From contig JBJTHJ010000057.1 of NCBI GenBank assembly GCA_046094385.1, forward strand, positions 1 through 64,000: a stretch of DNA of 64,000 nt, read 5' to 3'. Below the pieces are notes generated by a model. It was not told the origin of the DNA and did no database searches. It saw nothing but the letters and a program-made list of their open reading frames with translations. The position numbers were made by a program, and so were the translations under genes. This DNA comes from ZLKRG08 sp046094385 (GTDB taxonomy: Bacteria > Actinomycetota > Actinomycetes > Nanopelagicales > Nanopelagicaceae). Below are positions 45,034-53,904 of this stretch, piece after piece. Within the stretch, counting starts at the first letter, position 1. Every line of letters begins with the position of its first letter.

Positions 45034-46287
45034 GTGCAGAATCATCTCATCTACTCTTTACTTATGTTTCCAGCACTAGCCATAACCTTTTTGGCATTTC
45101 TGCTGAGGGTTTTCAACTTATCGACGCCAAAAGGTTTGGTCTTCGATGAACTTTATTATGTTGATGGTGCGCGGGATTATCTTAAATATGGGGTCGAACT
45201 CACTGATGGTCAATCTGAGTTTGTGGTCCATCCTCCCGTAGGCAAATGGTTGATTGCAGCTGGCATTAAATTATTCGGTGATAACGAATTTGGTTGGCGG
45301 ATAGCGGCAGTTATCGCTGGAACTTTGACTGTCTATTTGACTGCCAAGATTGCTCAGCGAATCTTCCACGAAAATAAGTGGGCCACACTTGCTGCCATCT
45401 TGATGGCTCTTGATGGACTAAATCTAGTGATGTCACGTACTGCATTACTCGATATCTTTCTTACGCTATTTATTCTGTTGTCGGTTAACTCTTGGCTCAA
45501 AGGTAATTATCTAGCATTTGCAATTTTTCTTGGTCTAGCTATGGGTTCTAAATGGAGTGCGCTTTATTTCATAGTAGCGCTATTGGTTCTTGAGTCAGTG
45601 CTAAACCGTAACCTTTTAAGAGTAATCAAAGTTGGTATTACTTCAGTTCTCGTTTATTTTGCAAGTTGGATTGGTTGGTTCTCATCCGATAATGGTTGGG
45701 ATCGAAACTCCAAATCTAATCCATTGTCATCATTGATTAACTACCATCGCGAGATGCTGAACTTTCACACTAGTCTTACTGAAAACCACTCTTACCAAGC
45801 CAATCCATGGAGTTGGATTGTTATGGGTAGACCAACTTCGTTCTTCTATGAAGCACCTAAAGGTTGTGGCGCAAAGAGTTGCGCTCAAGAAGTCTTGGCA
45901 CTTGGTACACCGATTCTTTGGTGGCTTGGTGCTGTGGCTCTATTGTTTTTGATTGGTGCAAACTTGCACCACTTTGCAATGCGCGAATTGGATCTTGCGG
46001 TGCTGCTTCCCTTTATTGGGATTGTTGCCGGGTATCTGCCTTGGTTCTTCTTCCAACAGCGAACTGTATTTACCTTCTACGCCATTGTATTCCAGCCATT
46101 TTTGATACTGGCAATAGTGCTACTTGCGAAAATCGCCTATGAATACCATCAAAAATTCAAATATGTGACGGCAACGCTGGTGATTATGATCGCGGTAAAT
46201 TTCTTATATTTTCTACCGGTTTTCACAGGGAAAGTAATTGCCTACGATGCTTGGTTTGATCGAATGTGGTGGAATTCCTGGATCTAA
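45022..46287 (+). CDS. Protein O-mannosyltransferase (GT39-type membrane protein)
   Basis: 421 residues with about ten membrane helices. The first external loop has the catalytic acidic pair in GLVFDELYYVDGARDYLKYG, followed by VHPPVGKWLIAAG, both hallmarks of PMT enzymes. It transfers mannose from polyprenyl-phosphate-mannose onto Ser/Thr of exported proteins. The rsmI-pmt divergent arrangement is conserved in actinobacteria. It is shorter than mycobacterial Pmt because N-terminal and C-terminal extensions are missing. The TTG start at 45022 has AAGGGGG upstream; GTG at 45034 or ATG at 45064 are alternatives. Confidence 0.88.
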   Translation: MQLHVQNHLIYSLLMFPALAITFLAFLLRVFNLSTPKGLVFDELYYVDGARDYLKYGVELTDGQSEFVVHPPVGKWLIAAGIKLFGDNEFGWRIAAVIAGTLTVYLTAKIAQRIFHENKWATLAAILMALDGLNLVMSRTALLDIFLTLFILLSVNSWLKGNYLAFAIFLGLAMGSKWSALYFIVALLVLESVLNRNLLRVIKVGITSVLVYFASWIGWFSSDNGWDRNSKSNPLSSLINYHREMLNFHTSLTENHSYQANPWSWIVMGRPTSFFYEAPKGCGAKSCAQEVLALGTPILWWLGAVALLFLIGANLHHFAMRELDLAVLLPFIGIVAGYLPWFFFQQRTVFTFYAIVFQPFLILAIVLLAKIAYEYHQKFKYVTATLVIMIAVNFLYFLPVFTGKVIAYDAWFDRMWWNSWI

Positions 46288-46298
46288 AATTCCGAGAT

Positions 46299-47072
46299 CT
46301 AATCGTTTACTGCTTTATCGCGTTTTTGCGCAGTTTCCTCAGCTAACTGTTGATCGAAGACCTCATCAGCAGTCGGAGCTGCCGCCGCGAGCGCAGCGCG
46401 TTCTAACCGCTCTTGCTCCTCACTCCATGCACCTGGAGTCGTCAGATCAATTACTCGACGTGGCGTAACAGCTTTAGGCGCATTTACATATGTAGGTGTT
46501 GGGACTGAATTCGGTGTCCATGAGCTTCGAGTCGCGGCAGTACCTTGTGGAAGTAAAACCACGCCTGTGATCTCGCGTTCTGCAAGTGGCACCCAGAGTT
46601 CTGGTTCGCTCTTCGGAGAAAGAACTTCAGAGAGATTAATGTGCGAGATGCCTTCGGTGTGGCGTTGCAAATTCTCAATTCGGCGTCGCTGGATTCGCTC
46701 TCGATTTATGGTCCGTCGAGTATGTGCCAAATAAACAATAAAGCCGGAAATTGGAATTGCGATGTAAGCCCAATGTAATAAGTTCATAGTTGCACCCACG
46801 CTTGTTGCAATTAAAGTAGATAAAATAAGTAGAAAGAGAATCCTTCGTCGCAGCAGAGTTTGCGAGCGCTTATATGGTTCATCTAGGTCTGTGTGTATAG
46901 CCATCGAGTAAACACTTTCAACATCGCCTGCAACCACTCGCAAAGCACTCTTGTAGCGTTCTACTGATTTTCCGGAGAACTCATCGTGTGTATGAATCCA
47001 TCTTGGCAAAAAATAGGCAACCCACATCCCGATGATTGCCAAATAGATGATTGCCGAGGCCATGATGGCCAA
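46299..47072 (-). CDS. GlpR/SepX-like membrane receptor of the divisome
   Basis: 257 residues. An N-terminal helix (about 5-25) leads into YFLPRWIHTHDEFSGKSVER, a segment very like the start of Streptomyces SepX and corynebacterial GlpR (WAAY-LVP-MWLRR-x-DE pattern). Two more helices lie at about 76-112, then a long, basic to acidic cytoplasmic tail. In Corynebacterium GlpR anchors the gephyrin-like Glp at the septum; in Streptomyces SepX stabilises FtsZ at division sites. Here the cluster glp-rimJ-glpR supports the assignment, which rests on memory of those sequences. Confidence 0.78.
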   Translation of the reverse strand: MAIMASAIIYLAIIGMWVAYFLPRWIHTHDEFSGKSVERYKSALRVVAGDVESVYSMAIHTDLDEPYKRSQTLLRRRILFLLILSTLIATSVGATMNLLHWAYIAIPISGFIVYLAHTRRTINRERIQRRRIENLQRHTEGISHINLSEVLSPKSEPELWVPLAEREITGVVLLPQGTAATRSSWTPNSVPTPTYVNAPKAVTPRRVIDLTTPGAWSEEQERLERAALAAAAPTADEVFDQQLAEETAQKRDKAVND

Positions 47073-47112
47073 AGATTAGTATTGTGAATGTCCGATTTCA
47101 GGTATTTACACC

Positions 47113-47661
47113 CTACTTGATAGCAATATTTTCACGGACATAGCAATGGTGATCTCTCCATGCCCCATCAATGTGCAAGTAATTTGGCCGTAGGCCTTCA
47201 AAAATATAGCCACATTTCTGCGCGACTTTGATAGAAGGTTCGTTCTCTGGCCGGATATTTATTTCAAGTCGGTGTAGCTCCAACTCGGTGAATGCGAAAT
47301 CGGTGACCATATTTACCGCCATTGTCATGTAGCCACGGTTGGCGAACTGGCGATCTATCCAATAGCCGATATGCCCGCCCCGTAGCGCTCCATAGATAAT
47401 GCCACTTAAATTTATCTGTCCAATCAGATTGGGACCTTTGAATATCCCAAATGAGAATGCGCGACCAGCCTTAGCTTCGATTCGATTGCTTCGAATCATC
47501 CGCGAAAAACTCATGGAGAGAGGTCCGTCTGAGGTCTTTGGGACGGTGGCCTCCCAATTTGAGAGCCATTGCCGGTTCTCCGAACGAATTTTTCGCCATT
47601 GACGACGATCCGAGAACATGAAAGGTCGAAGCAAGATCTCTCCGTTACTTAACTCAATCAT
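47113..47661 (-). CDS. rimJ: GNAT acetyltransferase, RimJ-like
   Basis: 182 residues of the GNAT fold. The acetyl-CoA loop region is GGHIGYWIDRQFANRGYMTMAV and the conserved LHRLEINIRPENEPSIKVAQKCGY motif follows (given here as separate parts of the RimJ pattern). It probably acetylates the N-terminus or a Lys of a protein. Its ATG overlaps the glp stop (ATGA), so the two are translationally coupled. The glp-rimJ-glpR order is conserved in actinobacteria. Confidence 0.87.
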   Translation of the reverse strand: MIELSNGEILLRPFMFSDRRQWRKIRSENRQWLSNWEATVPKTSDGPLSMSFSRMIRSNRIEAKAGRAFSFGIFKGPNLIGQINLSGIIYGALRGGHIGYWIDRQFANRGYMTMAVNMVTDFAFTELELHRLEINIRPENEPSIKVAQKCGYIFEGLRPNYLHIDGAWRDHHCYVRENIAIK

Positions 47662-48563
47662 CTTATTCTTGGTAAGACCACGGCAACTACCGTATCTCCT
47701 GCTCGTAAACGATCGCCTGAGTTAACTGAAACCATTGCGTTGGCGTTGGCAAGACTTATGAAATCTTCCTGCTCAGAAAATATCGAAACTGATGCATTAT
47801 CTTCGCTAAGTTGCGCCAAGAGATAGCTGCGTTCATTGCTGCTCTCCTTAAAATCGCGCTCTAGTTTCACCTTCACTGATGGACAATAGATCTCACGCGC
47901 GCCAAGCATCGTTCTAATCATTGGCCTGACAAATAGTTGCATCGCGATATATGCAGCGATTGGATCTCCAGGTAAGGTGATCACTGGTGTTTTATCAGGA
48001 CCTATAACCCCAAAATTGAATCTACCAGTGTTGGCAAGTTCCAGATCCACCACGGTGATCTCTCCGATTGCTGAAAGCGCTTTAGTTATAAGATCAAATG
48101 AATCATCATGCCGCTCACCACTTACGACAATCAAATCAGCGCGAACTAATTGGTCCTCTACAACATCTCTTAGCTCAGATTCGTTATCTGGTATCGAATG
48201 CACACGGTAGCCAACACCGCCAATCTCTCTGACCATGGTTGTTAATTGCCAAGAATTGGTTTCGAACTCTTCCGTTCCTGAAATTGAGTTACCAGGTTCA
48301 ATCAAATCTGGGCCGGCAGAAATCACGACGACTCGTGGTTGCGGCATGGTTGGCAATTGCCCCAAACCTAATGACGCAGCTAGCCCGATTGTGGTTGATC
48401 TAATTGGAGTTCCCGCTTTAAGAACCACTCTCTCTGCCGCAAAAAGGTCCTCGGCCAAAGTCGCGCCATGAGCATCTAGCAATGGCAATTCGATGGGATC
48501 CAATGGGTGAACCACCGAAAGTAGCGCCGTTAAGAACTCATCTACCCGCATTCGCTCTAACAT
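47658..48563 (-). CDS. Glp: reduced gephyrin/MoeA-like divisome protein
   Basis: 301 residues against about 400 for MoeA. The N-terminal helices align with MoeA (VDEFLTALLSVVHPLDPIELPLLDAHGATLAEDL), written here as the 6-40 segment. The sequence then jumps near residues 42-46 directly to the VVLKAGTPI strand. The roughly 100 residues of MoeA domain II and the DNSAMDGYA motif are missing. GGVSxGxxD is replaced by GERHDDSFD (149-157), and PGNP is LPGDP (197-201). It should not insert molybdenum. Position next to rimJ and glpR points to the Glp division role. Confidence 0.82.
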   Translation of the reverse strand: MLERMRVDEFLTALLSVVHPLDPIELPLLDAHGATLAEDLFAAERVVLKAGTPIRSTTIGLAASLGLGQLPTMPQPRVVVISAGPDLIEPGNSISGTEEFETNSWQLTTMVREIGGVGYRVHSIPDNESELRDVVEDQLVRADLIVVSGERHDDSFDLITKALSAIGEITVVDLELANTGRFNFGVIGPDKTPVITLPGDPIAAYIAMQLFVRPMIRTMLGAREIYCPSVKVKLERDFKESSNERSYLLAQLSEDNASVSIFSEQEDFISLANANAMVSVNSGDRLRAGDTVVAVVLPRIR

Positions 48564-48612
48564 AATCCCATCCTATTTGAATCAATTGGCAAATCTTGAG
48601 AAGGGCGCGTGT

Positions 48613-49134
48613 ATGGATAGCAAGGCTGAACTTCGAGAGAAGTTTTGGCAGATGCGCCGTCAAGAATCTGGACACGATAACTATTTATATTTATTGGAAA
48701 TTCCCGAAATTAAAACGGCAAAAGTCATTACTAGTTACTACCCATTTCCTGGCGAACCTAATTTGATCTCATTAAATGAAGCCCTAATAGCTGAAGGTAA
48801 GACGCTGCTCTTGCCACGAATCGTTAATAAAGCGATGGAGTTTGTGAAATTTGAGGGCAATCTAATTTCTCGTGGCAAGTTCCATGAACCAACCGGAAAT
48901 ATCTTCATTGGCGAGATCAACGTCTCACTGGTACCAGCGCTAGCTATCGATAAGAACGGTGTCCGGTTGGGTCAAGGTGGCGGATACTACGATCGCTTTT
49001 TAACGAAAACTTCGGCATATCGAATTGGAATCATTCATGATCGGGAATACTGCAAGAAGCCTTTGCCTTATGAATGGTTTGATCAAAAAGTAGAGGCAAT
49101 CGCAACGGAATCCGGTTTAATCGGGGTTCCTTAA
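48613..49134 (+). CDS. 5-formyltetrahydrofolate cyclo-ligase
   Basis: 173 residues from the ATG at 48613, chosen because AAGGG lies six bases upstream and the protein then begins MDSKAELREKFWQMR like its family; the ORF could extend to a TTG at 48577. The ATP-binding signature GVRLGQGGGYYDRFL and substrate loop YYPFPGEPN are intact. It converts 5-formyl-THF to methenyl-THF using ATP. It is divergent from glp; actinobacterial genomes commonly have this gene beside galU-glp, but galU is absent here. Confidence 0.93.
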   Translation: MDSKAELREKFWQMRRQESGHDNYLYLLEIPEIKTAKVITSYYPFPGEPNLISLNEALIAEGKTLLLPRIVNKAMEFVKFEGNLISRGKFHEPTGNIFIGEINVSLVPALAIDKNGVRLGQGGGYYDRFLTKTSAYRIGIIHDREYCKKPLPYEWFDQKVEAIATESGLIGVP

Positions 49135-49140
49135 AACTTC

Positions 49141-50967
49141 CTAACTGTTTTGATCTTTACGTGCAAGTTCCGCTAAATATTGGTTGTACTTAGCCAAGTC
49201 ATCAGGTTCGCCCATAGCGCTAGCTCGAGCTGCATTACGATCGATTCGCTTACTCTCTTTTCGATCGTCTCGCATCCACTGAATGAATGCAGCTGCCAAC
49301 GCAATCAGAATTGGAATCTCGCCCATCGCCCAACCGATTGCGCCACCTGAATATTGATTTTGTAACAAATCTAAATTCATTGGGTTACCGATGCTCGTGT
49401 AATAACCACCATCCAAAAGTGTGGTGGATGACATTAAGGCGATTGAAAAGAATGCATGGATACTCATTGCAGCAAAGAGAATCACGATTCGGACCACATT
49501 TGGAGGGCGATTCGGATTTGGATCTACACCCACAATCACATGAAAAAAGAGCAATCCAGCAAAGAGAAAATGTATATTCATGAATAGATGGCCGATATGA
49601 CTACCCATCAAATCACCGAACAATCCCGTGAAGTAAAGCGCGAAGAGCGAGCCATCAAAAATCATCAGTGCCACCGCTGGATTGGTTATGAACTTGGCAT
49701 ATCTAGAGTGCAGAAATCTAATTAAAAGATTTCTGACACCTTCATCGTCTTCCGATCGACCCGCCGGTAACGTTCGAAGTGCCAAAGTTATCGGTGCGCT
49801 TAGAACTAAAGGAATCGGCGCAATCATTCCCAGAATCATATGTTCAATCATGTGATAGGAAAATCCAAAGTGTGCATATATTCCAATTGCTCCATTAATT
49901 GCATAATTAATTAGCAATAGCCCAATTACAAATGAAATTGTTCTGCCTACGGGCCAGATATCCCCTCGTTTTCGCAAAATACTTACACCCTTAAAGTAAA
50001 GCAGTGCTGACAAAATCAACGCGGCTAAGACCAATGCATCAGGTTGATAAGTAAAGAGCCAAGTGGAGAACTCAGGAGCTCCTGGATATCGCAAACCTAC
50101 TAATGCTTCTATGGGGTCAATAGGCTGAGTGCGAACAGGTGGAATAGACCTGCTCAACAGCGTTCCAACAAAGGTGATTGATGCTAACAAAGAGAATTCC
50201 AGCCAAAGTAGCTTTTTGATCTCTTTAGATCTTTGAAATCTTACACGTACGGTATTAGCTATCAGAAGTAAGAGTAGAACTAAACTTAACTTAACTAGCA
50301 ATAACGTTGCATATGTACCATTCCAGGCAGCTGCAAAATTCATGCGCAACCAGCCATTAATGGCTCCAGAAACTATTACCGCTATTGCCACCCATGAAGC
50401 CATCACCGAAAAACGCTTTAACACAACCACTTTTTCCAGCTCTTTATTTAACAAGATTGCGGCAAGACCACCGATCCATAGTGATAGCGCCAGTACATGA
50501 ACTATCAAGGTTCCGGTAGCCAGTAGATGTGAACCACTTGAGGCAGCATGACTTTCAAATACCGGACTTGCAATTGCTGTAAGTGCAAGCAACAGCAGTA
50601 AAACCAAATGCGTGATTCGCTTGGTTAATTTTGAGAATATCGCAACTACGAGCGCTGCGAGTGCTTGAAACGCCAAGAAGCGACCCAAATCGATTTGGGT
50701 TAGAAAGGATCGAAGGGAGGTCACATCTAGGGCTTCGAGTAATTGAACTTCTAGGATTTCAGCCAAAGTGGCAACTATAAAAATCAATGTAGATACCAGC
50801 CAAGTGACTGAAAGTAGACGAATTCGGTTTTGGATTGGATAAGTTTCGGGTCTAATTAATCCCTTTTGATTTGGTACAAGAAAAGTTAGAGTCAGTAAAA
50901 ATCCGATGGTTAGAGTTCCACTAATTAAATATATGAATTTGCTAGTAGCAAGAGTGATATCTAACAA
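49141..50967 (-). CDS. CopD-CtaG fusion membrane protein
   Basis: 608 residues, about 14-16 membrane helices. The N-terminal half (about 1-310) is CopD-like, with VLALSLWIGGLAAILL as the conserved helix. The C-terminal half (about 330-590) is a caa3-type CtaG domain with HFGFSYHMIEHMILGMIAP, whose histidines are conserved. CtaG-family proteins help copper insertion into cytochrome oxidase, and CopD imports copper. The start is TTG, touching the copC stop. Together with SURF1 it points to an aa3-type oxidase elsewhere. Confidence 0.88.
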   Translation of the reverse strand: MLDITLATSKFIYLISGTLTIGFLLTLTFLVPNQKGLIRPETYPIQNRIRLLSVTWLVSTLIFIVATLAEILEVQLLEALDVTSLRSFLTQIDLGRFLAFQALAALVVAIFSKLTKRITHLVLLLLLALTAIASPVFESHAASSGSHLLATGTLIVHVLALSLWIGGLAAILLNKELEKVVVLKRFSVMASWVAIAVIVSGAINGWLRMNFAAAWNGTYATLLLVKLSLVLLLLLIANTVRVRFQRSKEIKKLLWLEFSLLASITFVGTLLSRSIPPVRTQPIDPIEALVGLRYPGAPEFSTWLFTYQPDALVLAALILSALLYFKGVSILRKRGDIWPVGRTISFVIGLLLINYAINGAIGIYAHFGFSYHMIEHMILGMIAPIPLVLSAPITLALRTLPAGRSEDDEGVRNLLIRFLHSRYAKFITNPAVALMIFDGSLFALYFTGLFGDLMGSHIGHLFMNIHFLFAGLLFFHVIVGVDPNPNRPPNVVRIVILFAAMSIHAFFSIALMSSTTLLDGGYYTSIGNPMNLDLLQNQYSGGAIGWAMGEIPILIALAAAFIQWMRDDRKESKRIDRNAARASAMGEPDDLAKYNQYLAELARKDQNS

Positions 50968-50968
50968 A

Positions 50969-51523
50969 TCAACGCTCGTTATATAACTTTCTGCCGTACA
51001 GAATCAAGCCAACTGCCACCAGCAAACCTGAAACTCCAACCAAAATCACAAAGACCGTAGTTCCGGTACTGCTCTTGCTCTGAATCTCTGCATCTTTAGT
51101 CTGGGTTGGTTTTGGAGTCGTTACTTGATCTGGAGCATTAAAAGTAAAGGTGTAAATTCCAACTAGCGGAATATCTTCATCGGATATCAGTGAATATTCG
51201 ACGGTATAAATACCTTTTTCAGTTAAATTCAAGAGACCAATTACAGCATTTGTTCCATCAACGGTTAAAGCTCCATCGTCGACTTGATTACCTTTTGGGT
51301 CAGTTACTTTGATTTCACTACCCATGCTCGCAAGTGGGGTATCTGTAGTCAGCGTCACCGCACTAGGCGCGATCGTCAACACCGCACCACTTACTGGAGA
51401 GGTGCTGGTAAGTGAGTTTGCAAAACTACTGGTTGCAGCAAAGGTCGAACCGGCGATTGAAATCATAAGCACCGCAAGCAAATTTGTGGTTCGCGTTACA
51501 GCTTTTACATTCAGAGCCTTCAT
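50969..51523 (-). CDS. CopC-domain protein without the usual copper ligands
   Basis: 184 residues: a signal peptide (about 1-35, ending SSFA), a CopC beta-barrel domain (about 36-127), a Thr/Pro-rich linker and one C-terminal membrane helix (about 153-175). Canonical CopC begins its mature chain with His, the copper histidine brace. Here cleavage after A35 would leave NSLTSTSPVSGA, so Asn replaces His. The usual D-x-H before the last strand is EDIPLVGIYTF, again without His. It pairs with the CopD-CtaG fusion; copper binding is doubtful. Confidence 0.82.
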   Translation of the reverse strand: MKALNVKAVTRTTNLLAVLMISIAGSTFAATSSFANSLTSTSPVSGAVLTIAPSAVTLTTDTPLASMGSEIKVTDPKGNQVDDGALTVDGTNAVIGLLNLTEKGIYTVEYSLISDEDIPLVGIYTFTFNAPDQVTTPKPTQTKDAEIQSKSSTGTTVFVILVGVSGLLVAVGLILYGRKLYNER

Positions 51524-51587
51524 TTTCGCCCTCCAATTCGCCTGAATACTCTCACTTCTCTACACTTTATTTCAACGAAACTTTTGT

Positions 51588-51704
51588 TTAATCACCATGA
51601 TGAGGCGGAACGTCTGACTTGATCTCAGCCTCGCGCTTAGCACGCTCGAGCGCTTCATCTGGGTCGATTTCATCAGAAGTTACTTCAGGCCAAAGATTGC
51701 TCAC
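51588..51704 (-). CDS. Putative acidic microprotein
   Basis: A 38-codon ORF (GTG start) reading MSNLWPEVTSDEIDPDEALE and ending KSDVPPHHGD. It is strongly charged, helical in its centre (DEALERAKREAEIKSD) and has a His-rich end. The composition looks protein-like, and the ORF fills much of the otherwise empty 222-base gap between copC and the MMPL gene. I do not recognise a family. No convincing ribosome binding site precedes the GTG, so it remains tentative. Confidence 0.45.
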   Translation of the reverse strand: MSNLWPEVTSDEIDPDEALERAKREAEIKSDVPPHHGD

Positions 51705-51745
51705 ACCGCAATTGTAGGCGCACTAAAGCAGACTTTAGGAGTCGT

Positions 51746-53851
51746 ATGTTTGAGAAGTTGGGTCGATTTACGGTTCGTCGTAGCAAATTAGTCCTGATTT
51801 CATTCATAGTATCGATGTTGGCTGCTGGTGCAGTTGGAATTTCGGTATTTGGAAAACTAGATTCCGGCGGATATTCAGATCCCAATAGCGAGTCCATGAA
51901 AGTTTGGGAATATTACAAAGAGAATTTAAAAACCAAAGATGCTGGTGTGATTCTGATTGTCGATGGGGAAGACCGAAGCGTCAATGATCCAACAGTGGTT
52001 AACGAAGCGTTAGCTCTAGAAAAAGAAGTTGCAAAGGTAGCTGGTATTGAAAGCACACTCTCTTATTGGACCTCCGGGAACCAGCCGACGTTGGTATCTA
52101 AAGATGGTAAAGCCGCATATCTGCTGATTTACACAAAATCTGATGACTTTGCCAAGGTATCTGAAGTTGGCAAAGAATTACAGAGCAAATTCGATGGTGA
52201 ATACAAATCTTTACGCGTTTATGCAAGCGGCAATGGTGTGATCACCTCTGCAATCAATGGCCGAATCTCAAAAGATTTGGCGATTGCAGAAGCTATCTCC
52301 ATTCCTCTGACCTTCCTACTTTTAATCTTTGTATTTGGCGCATTGGTCGCATCAGCAATGCCACTCTTCGTCGGTGTCTTTGCAATTCTCGGCTCATTTT
52401 TCTTACTTCTACTAATCACTCAAGTAACGACCGTTAGTGTTTTCGCTCTTAATTTGGTCACCGGTATGGGGCTTGGCCTTGGAATTGATTATTCGTTACT
52501 CATGGTAAATCGATTTCGAGAAGAGTTACATCACGGTAAATCGGTAGAGGATGCGGTAATCACTACTGTAAAAACTGCCGGCAAGACCGTCTTTTATTCG
52601 GGCCTAACTGTTGCGGTAACTCTTGGTGCGATGGTGGTCTTCCCACAACCTTTCTTAAAGTCATTTGGTTATGCCGGAGTCAGTGTGGTCCTACTTGCAA
52701 TCCTAAGCGCGATCATTCCTTTGCCAGCGCTCATGAATCTTCTTGGACACCGAGTTGATAAATTCGTAGTCAGAAAATCGGGATTAACTCCCAAATCTGA
52801 TGGACGTTGGGCTCAAACTGCACGCTTTGTGATGCGTAAGCCAGTGCCAATTGTCATGATCAGTTTGATTCTTTTAACAGTTTTAGCTGCTCCGATAAAA
52901 GATATTGTCTTCTCGCAGACTGATGCGCGAGTACTTCCAAAGAGCGATAAGGCAGCAATTGCCTACGAAGTTCTATCTGAGCGATTTCCTGGACAAGAGA
53001 GCAGTCCGATTGAGATTTTAATTCCGGGTGGGGCCACCGCTGTAACTGATCAGGAACTGACTGATTATGTAGCTAAAATTCAAAGCACTCCTGGAATTGT
53101 CAGAGTTGCGCCAGCTAAGGTCGGTCCAGATATTCGCATACAAGCTATTCAATCAATGGGATCTAGAACAATTGAAGCCAGCAACTTGATTCACGCGCTT
53201 AGAGATTTAGATGCGCCTGACGGAACCATGATCGGTGGCGTAGCAGCTGACTTCACAGACTCACAAGATGGAATCGCTAGAGCGCTTCCATGGGCGCTGC
53301 TCTGGATCATCATCAGCGTACTTATCCTCATTTTTATCTTTACCGGTTCCATATTGCTTCCGATAAAAGCGGTTCTATTAAATATCCTCTCTCTTGCCGC
53401 CACGCTTGGAGTTCTAACTTACATATTCATCGATGGAAATCTAAAGTGGCTAGTTGGCGATTTCTCTGCGACCGGCGCATTAGATACCGGAACTACGATC
53501 CTAATCGCCGTTGTGGTCTTTGGACTCTCTATGGATTATGAACTATTCCTACTCTCTCGAATCAAAGAAGAACACTTAGCTGGAAGTAACAATGAAGAAT
53601 CCGTGGCGCTCGGTCTACAAAAGTCTGCCCGTATCATCACTGCAGCCGCATTGATTTTGGCGGTAGTTTTCGCAGCATTCGTAACTAGCGGAGTCACTGC
53701 CATCAAGATGATGGGCTTTGGCACCGCATTTGCAGTACTACTTGATGCCACCTTGATCCGTGCGCTACTTGTACCTGCACTGATGAGATTGTTCGGAGAG
53801 CTAAATTGGTGGGGGCCAAAGTTCCTTAAAAAATATACTTTAGATCATTAA
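51746..53851 (+). CDS. MMPL-family RND transporter
   Basis: 701 residues with the two-fold RND topology: helix 1, an external domain (about 35-165), five helices, helix 7, a second external domain (about 380-510) and five more helices. The proton-relay-like motifs GLGLGIDYSLLMVNRFREE and FGLSMDYELFLLSRIKEE occur at equivalent positions. MMPL proteins export lipids or drugs in actinobacteria. Cargo cannot be deduced; there is no lipid synthase beside it. It is divergent from the small acidic ORF. Confidence 0.9.
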   Translation: MFEKLGRFTVRRSKLVLISFIVSMLAAGAVGISVFGKLDSGGYSDPNSESMKVWEYYKENLKTKDAGVILIVDGEDRSVNDPTVVNEALALEKEVAKVAGIESTLSYWTSGNQPTLVSKDGKAAYLLIYTKSDDFAKVSEVGKELQSKFDGEYKSLRVYASGNGVITSAINGRISKDLAIAEAISIPLTFLLLIFVFGALVASAMPLFVGVFAILGSFFLLLLITQVTTVSVFALNLVTGMGLGLGIDYSLLMVNRFREELHHGKSVEDAVITTVKTAGKTVFYSGLTVAVTLGAMVVFPQPFLKSFGYAGVSVVLLAILSAIIPLPALMNLLGHRVDKFVVRKSGLTPKSDGRWAQTARFVMRKPVPIVMISLILLTVLAAPIKDIVFSQTDARVLPKSDKAAIAYEVLSERFPGQESSPIEILIPGGATAVTDQELTDYVAKIQSTPGIVRVAPAKVGPDIRIQAIQSMGSRTIEASNLIHALRDLDAPDGTMIGGVAADFTDSQDGIARALPWALLWIIISVLILIFIFTGSILLPIKAVLLNILSLAATLGVLTYIFIDGNLKWLVGDFSATGALDTGTTILIAVVVFGLSMDYELFLLSRIKEEHLAGSNNEESVALGLQKSARIITAAALILAVVFAAFVTSGVTAIKMMGFGTAFAVLLDATLIRALLVPALMRLFGELNWWGPKFLKKYTLDH

Positions 53852-53904
53852 AAGACCATTAAAAGATCAGCAAAGGTTCATAAAAGGTTCATTAAAGCAC
53901 GACC

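Noticed and set aside
47658..48563. Molybdopterin molybdenumtransferase MoeA
   Set aside because: Domain II and all main Mo/MPT motifs are missing, and the neighbours are the Glp-type division set.
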